The notes beneath the pieces were generated by a model. The model did no database searches. It was not told the DNA's origin and saw only the letters and a program-made list of their open reading frames with translations. Source: Actinomycetes bacterium (GTDB lineage Bacteria > Actinomycetota > Actinomycetes > Propionibacteriales > Nocardioidaceae). From it: DNA of 10,961 bases. Within the stretch, counting starts at the first letter, position 1, and each line of letters opens with the position of its first letter. Positions 1-5,291 of this stretch are shown here, piece by piece. Where the stretch lies: positions 1-10,961 of the forward strand of contig JAEZKN010000583.1 of the NCBI GenBank assembly GCA_023415395.1, written 5' to 3'. Made by a program: the position numbers and the translations under genes.

Positions 1-1
1 G

Positions 2-211
2 CTGGTGGCCCCGCGGGCCGGCCGGGCCGGCCAGCGCGGCCACTCCGCCGGCCTGCCGATGTGTGCCGACCTCGCCTGCTCGCTGCTCGTGCGCGGCCGG
101 ATCTCGACCGACGGGCCGGTGGTGCACGAGACGCTGAGCGTCGAGGAGAAGGCGGCCCGCCTGCAGGCCAACCTCGCCGCGTTCGTGGCCCGGGTGCTGC
201 GGCCCGCCTGA
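2..211 (+). CDS. 3' end of an unidentified protein gene (5' truncated by window edge)
   Basis: The reading frame is open from the window edge to a TGA at 209-211 and has strong G/C third-position bias, so it is probably the C-terminal 69 residues of a gene that begins outside the window. The visible part has a Gly/Arg-rich stretch, then a Cys-containing hydrophobic segment (MCADLACSLLVRGRI) and a terminal amphipathic helix (VEEKAARLQANLAAFVARVL). There is an internal GTG at position 5, but nothing marks it as a real start. I do not recognise the family: the end has a loose feel of an oxidoreductase C-terminus, but no diagnostic motif is present. It converges on the DUF2461 gene, and the stop codon runs straight into a shared hairpin terminator. 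Confidence 0.55.
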   Translation: MVAPRAGRAGQRGHSAGLPMCADLACSLLVRGRISTDGPVVHETLSVEEKAARLQANLAAFVARVLRPA

Positions 212-231
212 CTGAGTCGCTCGGCTCAGTC
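210..231. terminator. Bidirectional hairpin terminator between convergent genes
   Basis: A perfect 7-bp inverted repeat, GACTGAG at 210-216 and CTCAGTC at 225-231, encloses an 8-nt loop. It spans the 14-bp gap between the stop codons at 209-211 (+) and 226-228 (-), so it can terminate both transcripts. It has no long T-tract, which is common for actinobacterial terminators. Confidence 0.7.
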
Positions 232-873
232 GCGCACGTGCCGGGCGACCCACTCGACCAGCGGCCGCAGGGCCTGCCAGTCGTCCCGCACCAGGTCGAG
301 CAGCTCGGGGGTGTGGATCACCGGCTCGAAGCCCAGCTGGTGGCCGACGGTCAGGGAGCGGTGTCGCAGCAGCTCGATGCGCGGGTGGCCGGCGTCGTAG
401 CCCCGCGGCGTGGTCTTGAGGCGGTCGCCGCCGACCTCGAAGTCCTGCTCGCGCAGGTGGGCGAGGACCTGCTCGAGCTCGGGGCCGAAGCGGTCGTGCG
501 CGACGGCCGCGCGGAACGCCGCGAGCCGGCCGCTGGTCGCCTCGTAGAACCCGGCGCCGGTGCGGACGCCGCGAGGTGAGACCTCGACGTACCAGCCGGT
601 GGCCTCGCCGACCCGGACGAAGGCGCCCTGGTGGGTCTTGTAGGGCGTCTTGTCCTTGGCGAACCGGACGTCGCGGTAGGGGCGGAAGATCTTGGCGGTG
701 CCGAACTCCGGCTCGAGCGCGGCGCACAGCGCGACCATCGGCGCCTTGACCGCCTGCTCGTAGACCTCCTTGTGGGCCGCCCAGAACGCCTTGGTGTTGT
801 CGACCTCGAGGTCGTCGTAGAAGTCGAGGGCGGCGACGGGGAAGCCGGTGAAGCCGGTGGAGGGAGCGCTCAC
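226..873 (-). CDS. DUF2461 / TIGR02453 family protein
   Basis: This encodes a protein of about 215 residues matching the DUF2461 (TIGR02453) family. Recognisable features are the N-terminal FTGFPVAALDFYDDLEVDNTK segment, the AFWAAHKEVYE motif, the IFRPYRDVRFAKDKTPYKTH block and the GWYVEVSPRGVRTGAGFY segment. Length and block order are those of the full-length family. The family is widespread and its biochemical role is not established, so none is assigned. A TTG at 882 would add three residues. I prefer the GTG at 873 because a TACGCT hexamer (minus strand, 887-882) lies 8 nt before it and fits an actinobacterial -10 element with a leaderless mRNA; the -35 is weak. No signal peptide is seen, so it is probably cytoplasmic. 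It lies downstream of the lipoprotein operon on the same strand, but two hairpins separate them, so it is likely transcribed alone. Confidence 0.88.
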   Translation of the reverse strand: MSAPSTGFTGFPVAALDFYDDLEVDNTKAFWAAHKEVYEQAVKAPMVALCAALEPEFGTAKIFRPYRDVRFAKDKTPYKTHQGAFVRVGEATGWYVEVSPRGVRTGAGFYEATSGRLAAFRAAVAHDRFGPELEQVLAHLREQDFEVGGDRLKTTPRGYDAGHPRIELLRHRSLTVGHQLGFEPVIHTPELLDLVRDDWQALRPLVEWVARHVRD

Positions 874-896
874 GACCGGCAAGCGTAACGAGACGA

Positions 897-926
897 GGTG
901 GCGGCACCCGCTGCGATGCCGCCACC
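897..926 (-). terminator. Strong hairpin upstream of the DUF2461 gene
   Basis: The arms GGTGGCGGCA (897-906) and TGCCGCCACC (917-926) pair perfectly over 10 bp around a 10-nt loop. The hairpin lies between two co-directional minus-strand genes. It sits upstream of the inferred start of the DUF2461 transcript, so it most likely terminates read-through from the lipoprotein operon. Confidence 0.55.
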
Positions 927-973
927 CCGCGATGTCGGATCCCCATGCTCCGACCCAGGTCCAACGCAGCGGT

Positions 974-996
974 GGCGGATCCGTGACGGATCCGTC
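974..996 (-). terminator. Hairpin just after the lipoprotein gene
   Basis: Two copies of the self-complementary octamer CGGATCCG (976-983 and 987-994) are separated by TGA. They form an 8-bp stem with a 3-nt loop, extended by one G-T and one G-C pair. It lies 13 bp beyond the stop codon of the lipoprotein gene on the minus strand, the position expected of an intrinsic terminator, and there is no T-tract. Confidence 0.5.
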
Positions 997-1008
997 CGGA
1001 ATTTCTCG

Positions 1009-2124
1009 CTAGAGGCGGGCGGTGACCTGCTCGTCGCCGTCCTCGGCCAGCGCGGTGACCGTGATCTGGTCGCCGCCGCAGCGCGGCTCGGACAGGAACG
1101 CCTGGCCGCCGGGGGACTCGTAGGCGACGTCCAGCCCGTCGGCGGGCGACCAGCGCATCAGCGCGGCCGGGTCGCCCTCCTTCTTCGGGTCCCGGACGAA
1201 CCACGCCGCGTCGCCGCACCAGGTGAGGCTGCCGGCGACCCCGGGGCCGAGGTCGGTCTCCTCGCCGCGGGTGGTGGCGTGGAAGCGGGCCTGCTCGATG
1301 CGCCGCTCGTCCACGATGACCGACCAGACCTGGCCGTCCTCGGTGAGCAGGCCGTCCCAGGCCGCGCACTCCTCGACACCCTCGAACGGCGTGGCCTCGG
1401 CGCCGTCGATCGCCATCAGCGTGCGGCAGGAGGGACGGCCGGCGTCGAAGCTGAGCACGGAGGTCCCGCCCGGCGTGAGGTGCCCGCCGTTGAAGCCGTG
1501 CCGCTTGGGGGCGCACCACGCCAGCTCGGAGGCGCGGTCGGTCAGGTCGACGGTCGCGACGCAGTACGCGCGACCCGGGCCGACGGTGGCGTGGAGGAGC
1601 CGGTCGCCGCCCAGGGCCCAGGTGCCGCCGTTGGTGGTGGGCACCTCGGAGGACCCGTCGATCGTGAACGTGTCACCGGTCCGCAGGTCGGTGACCTCGG
1701 CCCGGCTCGGCTGCGACTCGGTGGGGTCCTGCAGCACGACGACCGCCCACCGCTCGTCGAGCAGCGCGTCGCTGACCCGCCGGTCCGAGGACCGCTCGCC
1801 GAAGGAGCCCCGGGGCCCGTCCAGCGACCAGCCCTTGCCGTTGCCGACCACCGTGAGCGTCCAGTCGGCGTTGCGGGTGACGCTGTCGCTCACCGGTCCG
1901 TCGACGGCCTGCCAGTCGAGCCGGGCCGCCGTGGGCCTGCTGGGCGACTCCGAGGGGGAGGGGGTCGACGTCGCTGCGCTCGAGGAGGGGCTGGTCGACG
2001 GGCTCGTGGACGTGCTGGTCGACGTGCTGGTGGACGGCTCGGGCGTCGCCTCGGGCTCGTCGTCGCTGCAGGCGGCCAGGGTCAGGACGAGGACGGTGGC
2101 GGCGGCGTACCGGGCGAGGTGCAT
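1009..2124 (-). CDS. Secreted lipoprotein with Ser/Thr-rich linker
   Basis: The predicted product is 371 residues. It begins with a lipoprotein signal peptide: a basic start (MHLAR), a hydrophobic stretch, and the lipobox LAAC with lipidated Cys19. About 50 residues of low-complexity Ser/Thr/Pro/Glu follow and act as a disordered tether, probably crossing the cell wall. The rest (from about residue 72) is a soluble domain with repeated short beta-type segments (WTLTVVGNGKGW, DLRTGDTFTIDG, GGHLTPGGTSVLSFD) and several Cys. This could be a beta-propeller-like fold, but no family is recognised. The ATG at 2124 is chosen because the signal peptide starts there; the frame is open further upstream inside the C39-like gene. 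It follows that gene by 11 bp, so the two are probably co-transcribed. Its partner, if any, should also be outside the membrane. Confidence 0.82.
   Translation of the reverse strand: MHLARYAAATVLVLTLAACSDDEPEATPEPSTSTSTSTSTSPSTSPSSSAATSTPSPSESPSRPTAARLDWQAVDGPVSDSVTRNADWTLTVVGNGKGWSLDGPRGSFGERSSDRRVSDALLDERWAVVVLQDPTESQPSRAEVTDLRTGDTFTIDGSSEVPTTNGGTWALGGDRLLHATVGPGRAYCVATVDLTDRASELAWCAPKRHGFNGGHLTPGGTSVLSFDAGRPSCRTLMAIDGAEATPFEGVEECAAWDGLLTEDGQVWSVIVDERRIEQARFHATTRGEETDLGPGVAGSLTWCGDAAWFVRDPKKEGDPAALMRWSPADGLDVAYESPGGQAFLSEPRCGGDQITVTALAEDGDEQVTARL
1991..2038. repeat. 12-bp imperfect tandem repeat encoding the Ser/Thr linker
   Basis: Units GTGGACGTGCTG (2006-2017) and GTCGACGTGCTG (2018-2029), with partial units on either side, encode the alternating Ser-Thr tract of the lipoprotein linker. 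Such repeats can expand or contract by slippage without shifting the frame, because each unit is four codons. Confidence 0.6.
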
Positions 2125-2135
2125 GGGGCCCGGCC

Positions 2136-3458
2136 TCAGACGCCGACGTTGTGCTGGAAGTGGGCCTTGTTGGCGCGGAAGCTGCGGTAGGCGTTGCGCC
2201 ACTGCACGCGCTTGATGTACGGCTCCGAGGGGTCGAAGCGCTGCTGGTTCCACGGCTCGAAGTAGCCCAGCAGGTCCGGCTTCCCGCCCCGCTGCGCGAA
2301 GCCGCGGCCGACCTGGAAGTGCCCGGACGCGTCGTCGTCGAGGTAGGGGTAGAAGCGCTTGAGCAGGATCGGGTGCAGCACCACCGGCGCGCGGTAGTCG
2401 TAGATGTGCCGCATCATCAGCGTCATCCACTTCTTGAAGGTGTACTTGCCGATGTCGAGGACGATGTAGGGCCCGGCGTACTTCTTCCGGTCGTAGCCGG
2501 TTGCCTGGTTGACCACGCGGACCATGTCCCAGATCGAGGTGCCGCTGGTGGTGGTGCGCAGCCGGTTGGCCCAGTGCTGCTGGGACTTGGCCTTCTTCTG
2601 CCAGCCCCACGCGATCATCTGCATCGAGGTCGGGCCGCACCAGTAGGTGCGGCTCTGGGAGGCGGTGTTGTCGCCGTCGAGGATCTGGAACCGGTCGGGG
2701 TAGCGGGCGGCGGCGACCGGGGCCTTGGTCGGCTGGATGCTCGGGGACGGCGTCGCCGAGGGCTTCGGGGTCCGCGTCGGCTTCGGGGTCTGGCTGGGCT
2801 TGGCCGTGTTCGGGGTGGCCAGCGGCTTGAGGGCCTCAGCGGTCCCGGTCGTCTCGGCGCGGGCCTCGGGGTGCCGGTCGAGGAAGCCCTCCGGCAGCGG
2901 CACGCCCTCGATCTCGTGGCGGATCAGCCACACCTTGGCGACCGAGCGGGCGGCCATCCGCAGCTCGGCGCGGTCGGCGCGGGCCAGGGCGGCCGGGCTC
3001 ATCCGGGCACGCTGGGTCAGGGCGGACTGGGCGTCGAGGTCGCCGGTGGTCTCCACCGCGCCCGCCGGGCGGGCCGCGACCAGGCGAGCGGCGCGGGCGG
3101 TGCGAGCGCGCACCTGCTCCTCGGTGTCGTCGGTCCAGCCGGCGCCGAGGCAGTAGCGCTGCCCCTCGAACTCCGCGCAGCGGACCGCGGTCCGGGCCAG
3201 GTCCTCCGGGCTCACCTTGCCCGTCGTCCGCGCCATCCGGCGGCTCAGCATCGTGCCCTCGCCCACCACCCGGTCGATCTCGGCCCGGGCCTCGGGGGTG
3301 ATCGTCGAGAACCCGGCCGTGCTGGCCAGCCGGGGCACGTCCTTCTCGTCCCCGGAGGGCCGCAGCGATCCGGGATCGTCACCGCGGGGGACGAACGGCG
3401 CGAGCGCCAGCAGGAGGACCAGTGCGCCGACGACGACGAGCATGCTGCGGCGGGACAT
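2136..3458 (-). CDS. Exported C39-like (papain-fold) cysteine peptidase family protein
   Basis: The product is 440 residues from the ATG at 3458. A basic start (MSRR) and a hydrophobic helix (about 7-23) form a signal peptide or anchor. Residues 45-205 are a helical region with a Cys94/Cys103 pair that could form a disulfide. Residues 208-248 are a Pro/Thr/Lys-rich linker. The C-terminal domain (250-440) resembles Peptidase_C39_2: WCGPTSMQM holds the candidate nucleophile Cys274, Gln268 lies six residues earlier as the oxyanion Gln does in C39 enzymes, and GHFQVGRGF supplies His380. The usual third-residue position (typically Asp-Pro) reads YFEPW, with Glu401. It therefore looks like a cell-surface cysteine peptidase or related amide hydrolase, with unknown substrate. 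The start is supported by GAGG 8 nt upstream. In-frame GTG codons at 3506 and 3500 are alternatives, and an AGAGG lies before the latter. It is first in an operon with the lipoprotein gene. Confidence 0.78.
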   Translation of the reverse strand: MSRRSMLVVVGALVLLLALAPFVPRGDDPGSLRPSGDEKDVPRLASTAGFSTITPEARAEIDRVVGEGTMLSRRMARTTGKVSPEDLARTAVRCAEFEGQRYCLGAGWTDDTEEQVRARTARAARLVAARPAGAVETTGDLDAQSALTQRARMSPAALARADRAELRMAARSVAKVWLIRHEIEGVPLPEGFLDRHPEARAETTGTAEALKPLATPNTAKPSQTPKPTRTPKPSATPSPSIQPTKAPVAAARYPDRFQILDGDNTASQSRTYWCGPTSMQMIAWGWQKKAKSQQHWANRLRTTTSGTSIWDMVRVVNQATGYDRKKYAGPYIVLDIGKYTFKKWMTLMMRHIYDYRAPVVLHPILLKRFYPYLDDDASGHFQVGRGFAQRGGKPDLLGYFEPWNQQRFDPSEPYIKRVQWRNAYRSFRANKAHFQHNVGV

Positions 3459-3513
3459 GGAGGAGACCTCGAGACTCACGGGGAAGGACAGCCGTTCCAC
3501 TGTCACCTCTGGT

Positions 3514-3531
3514 CACTTGAATAGTCAAGTG
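3514..3531. promoter_or_regulatory. Inverted repeat, candidate operator upstream of the C39-like gene
   Basis: CACTTGA (3514-3520) and TCAAGTG (3525-3531) are perfect inverted copies around ATAG. The TTGA-N4-TCAA core resembles sites bound by winged-helix regulators such as the MarR family. It lies 56-73 bp upstream of the chosen start, and a minus-strand TTGACT (3528-3523) inside it could serve as a -35 element. No regulator gene of that type is in the window, so the assignment rests on position and symmetry only. Confidence 0.45.
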
Positions 3532-3626
3532 CATCAGGAGTCACATGAGGCACCGGTGGCGGTCCGCGTTGTCGGCTGTCGGTCGTCGTGTTGCTGGTTC
3601 ACCATGGTCAGTGGGCGAGCCCGCAC

Positions 3627-3681
3627 TTCACACGGTGGGCACGCCATGGGAGGTGCAGGTTCGACTGCCTACCGTGGTGAA
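3627..3681. other. Long imperfect hairpin with a tRNA T-arm-like segment
   Basis: TTCA-CACGGTGGGC (3627-3640) pairs with GCCTACCGTG-G-TGAA (3667-3681) over 14 bp, with one bulged G and one G-T pair. The 26-nt loop ends in GTGCAGGTTCGACT, which looks like the T-arm of a tRNA, but the closing pair after GTTCGACT is wrong (G where C is expected). No complete cloverleaf can be drawn. It may be a decayed tRNA 3' part, a small structured RNA, or a terminator. It lies in the gene-free stretch 3532-3766. Confidence 0.35.
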
Positions 3682-3686
3682 ACGTC

Positions 3687-3760
3687 AGCGGACCGACGAC
3701 GAGACTCGAACTCGCGACACCGACGTCGGGCTGAGTGTCGCGCTCGTGAGCGCGACCTGC
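3687..3760 (-). pseudogene. Degenerate tRNA-Gly copy downstream of the intact tRNA
   Basis: On the minus strand this segment aligns with most of the neighbouring tRNA-Gly. There is a 22-nt identical block (3698-3719, matching 3777-3798) covering the T-arm, and a 9-nt identical block GAGCGCGAC (minus strand, 3745-3737). The D-loop is deleted to a few bases, the anticodon arm is altered and no longer pairs, and the acceptor stem has an insertion. It cannot form a functional tRNA. It could be a decayed tandem duplicate, or the 3'-end duplication left by an element that integrated at the tRNA. Confidence 0.6.
3737..3756 (-). terminator. Hairpin downstream of tRNA-Gly
   Basis: GTCGCGCT (3737-3744) and AGCGCGAC (3749-3756) form a perfect 8-bp stem with a 4-nt loop, 10 bp after the tRNA 3' end in the transcribed direction. 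It lies within the degenerate tRNA copy, where its arms derive from the collapsed D-arm region. It may now serve as the terminator of the tRNA transcript. Confidence 0.5.
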
Positions 3761-3766
3761 CTTCAT

Positions 3767-3842
3767 TGGAGCGGATGACGAGACTCGAACTCGCGACATC
3801 GACCTTGGGAAGGTCGCGCTCTACCAACTGAGCTACATCCGC
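3767..3842 (-). tRNA. tRNA-Gly, anticodon CCC
   Basis: The 76-nt minus-strand sequence forms a full cloverleaf. The 7-bp acceptor stem is GCGGATG/CATCCGC, the D-arm is GCTCAGTTGGTAGAGC, and the anticodon stem CGACC/GGTCG carries loop TTCCCAA, giving anticodon CCC. The T-arm is GCGAG-TTCGAGT-CTCGT-like with GTTCGA. The 3' CCA is encoded, with T as discriminator base. It decodes GGG glycine codons. The 5' end lies 16 bp after the SGNH hydrolase stop on the same strand, so it is read either with that gene or from a promoter inside it. Confidence 0.93.
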
Positions 3843-3858
3843 ATGCTGCGCCGCGATA

Positions 3859-4620
3859 CTAGTCGATCGGCAGCAGGGTGGGTCGCTTCGGGTCGAGACC
3901 GTCGCCCGAGGAGCGGCCGGTGAGGCGCCGGTGGATCCACGGCACGAGGAACTCGCGGGTCCAGCGGGCGTTCTCGGCCAGCTTCTCCCGCCGGTCGAGG
4001 ACCGGGATCGGGGCGAGGGGCGGGACGGTGACCTCGTGGCGGACGCCCAGGGCGTCGAGGACCCGCGCGGCCATGTAGGTGTGGCCCGCGGAGTTGAGGT
4101 GCATCCGGTCGGTGTCCATCACCGCGGGCAGCTCGATGTCGCGCATCCGCCACTGGTCGACGAGCGTCGCGCCGTGGCGGTCGGCGATCTCCCGCGCCCA
4201 CTCGTTGAAGACCGCGAAGCGCCCCCGCATCGAGGCGTAGATCCCCGACGTGCCGGGGTCGAAGAGCGTGAACATCACGACCCGCGCCCCGGAGTCGGTC
4301 AGCCGGCCGATGGCCTCGGAGTAGCGCGCGGCGAGCGCGTCGAGGTCGACCTTGGGCCGCAGGACGTCGTTGCCGCCGCCGTGGACCGTCACCAGGTCGG
4401 GCCGCAGCGCCAGCGCGGGCTCGAGCTGCTCGTCGAGGATCGCGGGCAGCTTGCGGCCGCGGATGGCCAGGTTGGCGTAGCGGAAGTCGGGGTCGAGGGT
4501 GGCCAGGTGCTCGGCCACCCGGTCGGCCCAGCCGCGTACGCCGTTGGGGCGGGTCGGGTCGGGGTCGCCGACCCCTTCGGTGAAGGAGTCGCCGATCGCG
4601 ACGTACCGCTGGAAGCTCAC
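3859..4620 (-). CDS. SGNH/GDSL hydrolase family protein
   Basis: The product is 253 residues and spans a complete SGNH hydrolase domain. Block I is YVAIGDSFTEG with nucleophile Ser12. The block II Gly is in AIRGRK (about residue 55), block III is GGGNDV with Asn84, and block V is DRMHLNSAGH with catalytic Asp171 and His174. All residues needed for esterase or lipase-type acyl hydrolysis are present. No signal peptide is seen, so it is probably cytosolic; the substrate cannot be told from sequence. After the catalytic domain there is a basic C-terminal tail of about 60 residues. I chose the GTG at 4620 over the in-frame GTG at 4653. A GACAAT -10-like hexamer lies exactly 6 nt before 4620, implying a leaderless mRNA, and the protein then starts just before the first beta strand. 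It is divergent from dcd across 63 bp. Confidence 0.87.
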   Translation of the reverse strand: MSFQRYVAIGDSFTEGVGDPDPTRPNGVRGWADRVAEHLATLDPDFRYANLAIRGRKLPAILDEQLEPALALRPDLVTVHGGGNDVLRPKVDLDALAARYSEAIGRLTDSGARVVMFTLFDPGTSGIYASMRGRFAVFNEWAREIADRHGATLVDQWRMRDIELPAVMDTDRMHLNSAGHTYMAARVLDALGVRHEVTVPPLAPIPVLDRREKLAENARWTREFLVPWIHRRLTGRSSGDGLDPKRPTLLPID

Positions 4621-4626
4621 CGCTCC

Positions 4627-4632
4627 ATTGTC
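4627..4632 (-). promoter_or_regulatory. Candidate -10 element for the SGNH hydrolase gene
   Basis: GACAAT on the minus strand (4632-4627) matches TATAAT at 4 of 6 positions. Its end is 6 nt from the GTG at 4620, so transcription should begin at or next to the start codon. No convincing -35 hexamer is seen. Confidence 0.4.
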
Positions 4633-4671
4633 GGTCTCGACGAGCCCGACCACCGACCCGGCCCCCGCCGG

Positions 4672-4677
4672 TAGGGT
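4672..4677 (+). promoter_or_regulatory. Candidate -10 element giving a leaderless dcd mRNA
   Basis: TAGGGT fits the TANNNT -10 pattern of actinobacteria and ends 6 nt before the GTG start of dcd at 4684. No Shine-Dalgarno sequence precedes that GTG. The -35 region is not recognisable. Confidence 0.5.
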
Positions 4678-4683
4678 GCCAGC

Positions 4684-5259
4684 GTGCTGCTGTCAGACCG
4701 CGACATCGTGAGCGAGATCGACGCCGGGCGGATCGCCCTGGACCCCTACGAGCCGGGGATGCTCCAGCCGTCGTCGATCGACGTGCGGCTGGACCGCTTC
4801 TTCCGGGTCTTCGACAACCACAAGTACCCGCACATCGACCCCGCGGCCGACCAGTCGGACCTGACCCGGGTGGTCGAGCCGGACGGCGACAACGCGTTCA
4901 TCCTGCACCCGGGGGAGTTCGTGCTGGGGTCGACCTACGAGGTCGTCACGCTGCCCGACGACATCGCGGCGCGGGTGGAGGGCAAGTCCTCGCTGGGCCG
5001 CCTCGGCCTGTTGACCCACGCCACGGCCGGCTTCGTCGACCCGGGGTTCAGCGGCCACGTGACGCTCGAGCTCGCGAACGTGGCGACGCTGCCGATCAAG
5101 CTCTACCCGGGCATGAAGATCGGCCAGTTCTGCTTCTTCCGGCTGTCCTCGCCCTCGGAGCACCCGTACGGCTCGGCGAAGTACGGCTCCCGCTACCAGG
5201 GCCAGCGGGGTCCGACCCCGTCGCGGTCCTTCCAGAACTTCCACCGGACCGAGATCTGA
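4684..5259 (+). CDS. dcd: dCTP deaminase, probably bifunctional dUMP-forming type
   Basis: This 191-residue protein belongs to the trimeric dCTP deaminase/dUTPase superfamily and acts in the cytoplasm in thymidylate precursor synthesis. Conserved features are the start MLLSDRDI, PSSIDVRLDRFFRVF (29-43), the nucleotide-binding segment RVEGKSSLGRLGL (97-109), THATAGFVDPGFSGHVTLEL (111-130) with the catalytic Glu129, and the C-terminal lid GSRYQGQRGPTPSRSFQNF (168-186). Length and the THATAGF segment resemble the Mycobacterium tuberculosis enzyme, which both deaminates dCTP and hydrolyses the dUTP formed to dUMP. Bifunctionality here is inferred by similarity. The GTG start is fixed by the family's MLLSDRDI N-terminus and by the -10 element just before it. 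The gene looks solitary: the next gene has its own iron-controlled promoter. Confidence 0.96.
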   Translation: MLLSDRDIVSEIDAGRIALDPYEPGMLQPSSIDVRLDRFFRVFDNHKYPHIDPAADQSDLTRVVEPDGDNAFILHPGEFVLGSTYEVVTLPDDIAARVEGKSSLGRLGLLTHATAGFVDPGFSGHVTLELANVATLPIKLYPGMKIGQFCFFRLSSPSEHPYGSAKYGSRYQGQRGPTPSRSFQNFHRTEI

Positions 5260-5267
5260 GAACGCCG

Positions 5268-5291
5268 CCAAGTTAGGTTAGCCTAACTTGG
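5268..5291 (+). promoter_or_regulatory. IdeR/DtxR-type iron box overlapping the siderophore reductase start
   Basis: CCAAGTTAGG (5268-5277) and CCTAACTTGG (5282-5291) are perfect 10-bp inverted arms around TTAG. The core TTAGGTTAGCCTAA (5274-5287) matches the known DtxR/IdeR consensus. Within it TAGCCT (5279-5284) fits a TANNNT -10 element ending 6 nt before the GTG at 5291. Iron-loaded repressor would therefore cover the -10 and the transcription start. Because it follows the dcd stop by 8 bp, the palindrome might also act as a terminator for dcd. Confidence 0.88.

Noticed and set aside
898..2215. Long open frames on the + strand opposite the lipoprotein gene
   Set aside because: They are antisense shadows of a high-GC gene with a clear signal peptide and lipobox; their translations are Gly/Ala/Arg/Val-rich without family motifs.
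2151..3524. 457-codon + strand frame opposite the C39-like gene
   Set aside because: Low-complexity translation, no motif, and the opposite strand has a well-organised exported protein.
3545..3831. Short + strand frames ending in RLELATSTL-like peptides
   Set aside because: This peptide is a well-known artefact of translating the antisense strand of a tRNA; it overlaps the tRNA-Gly and its remnant.
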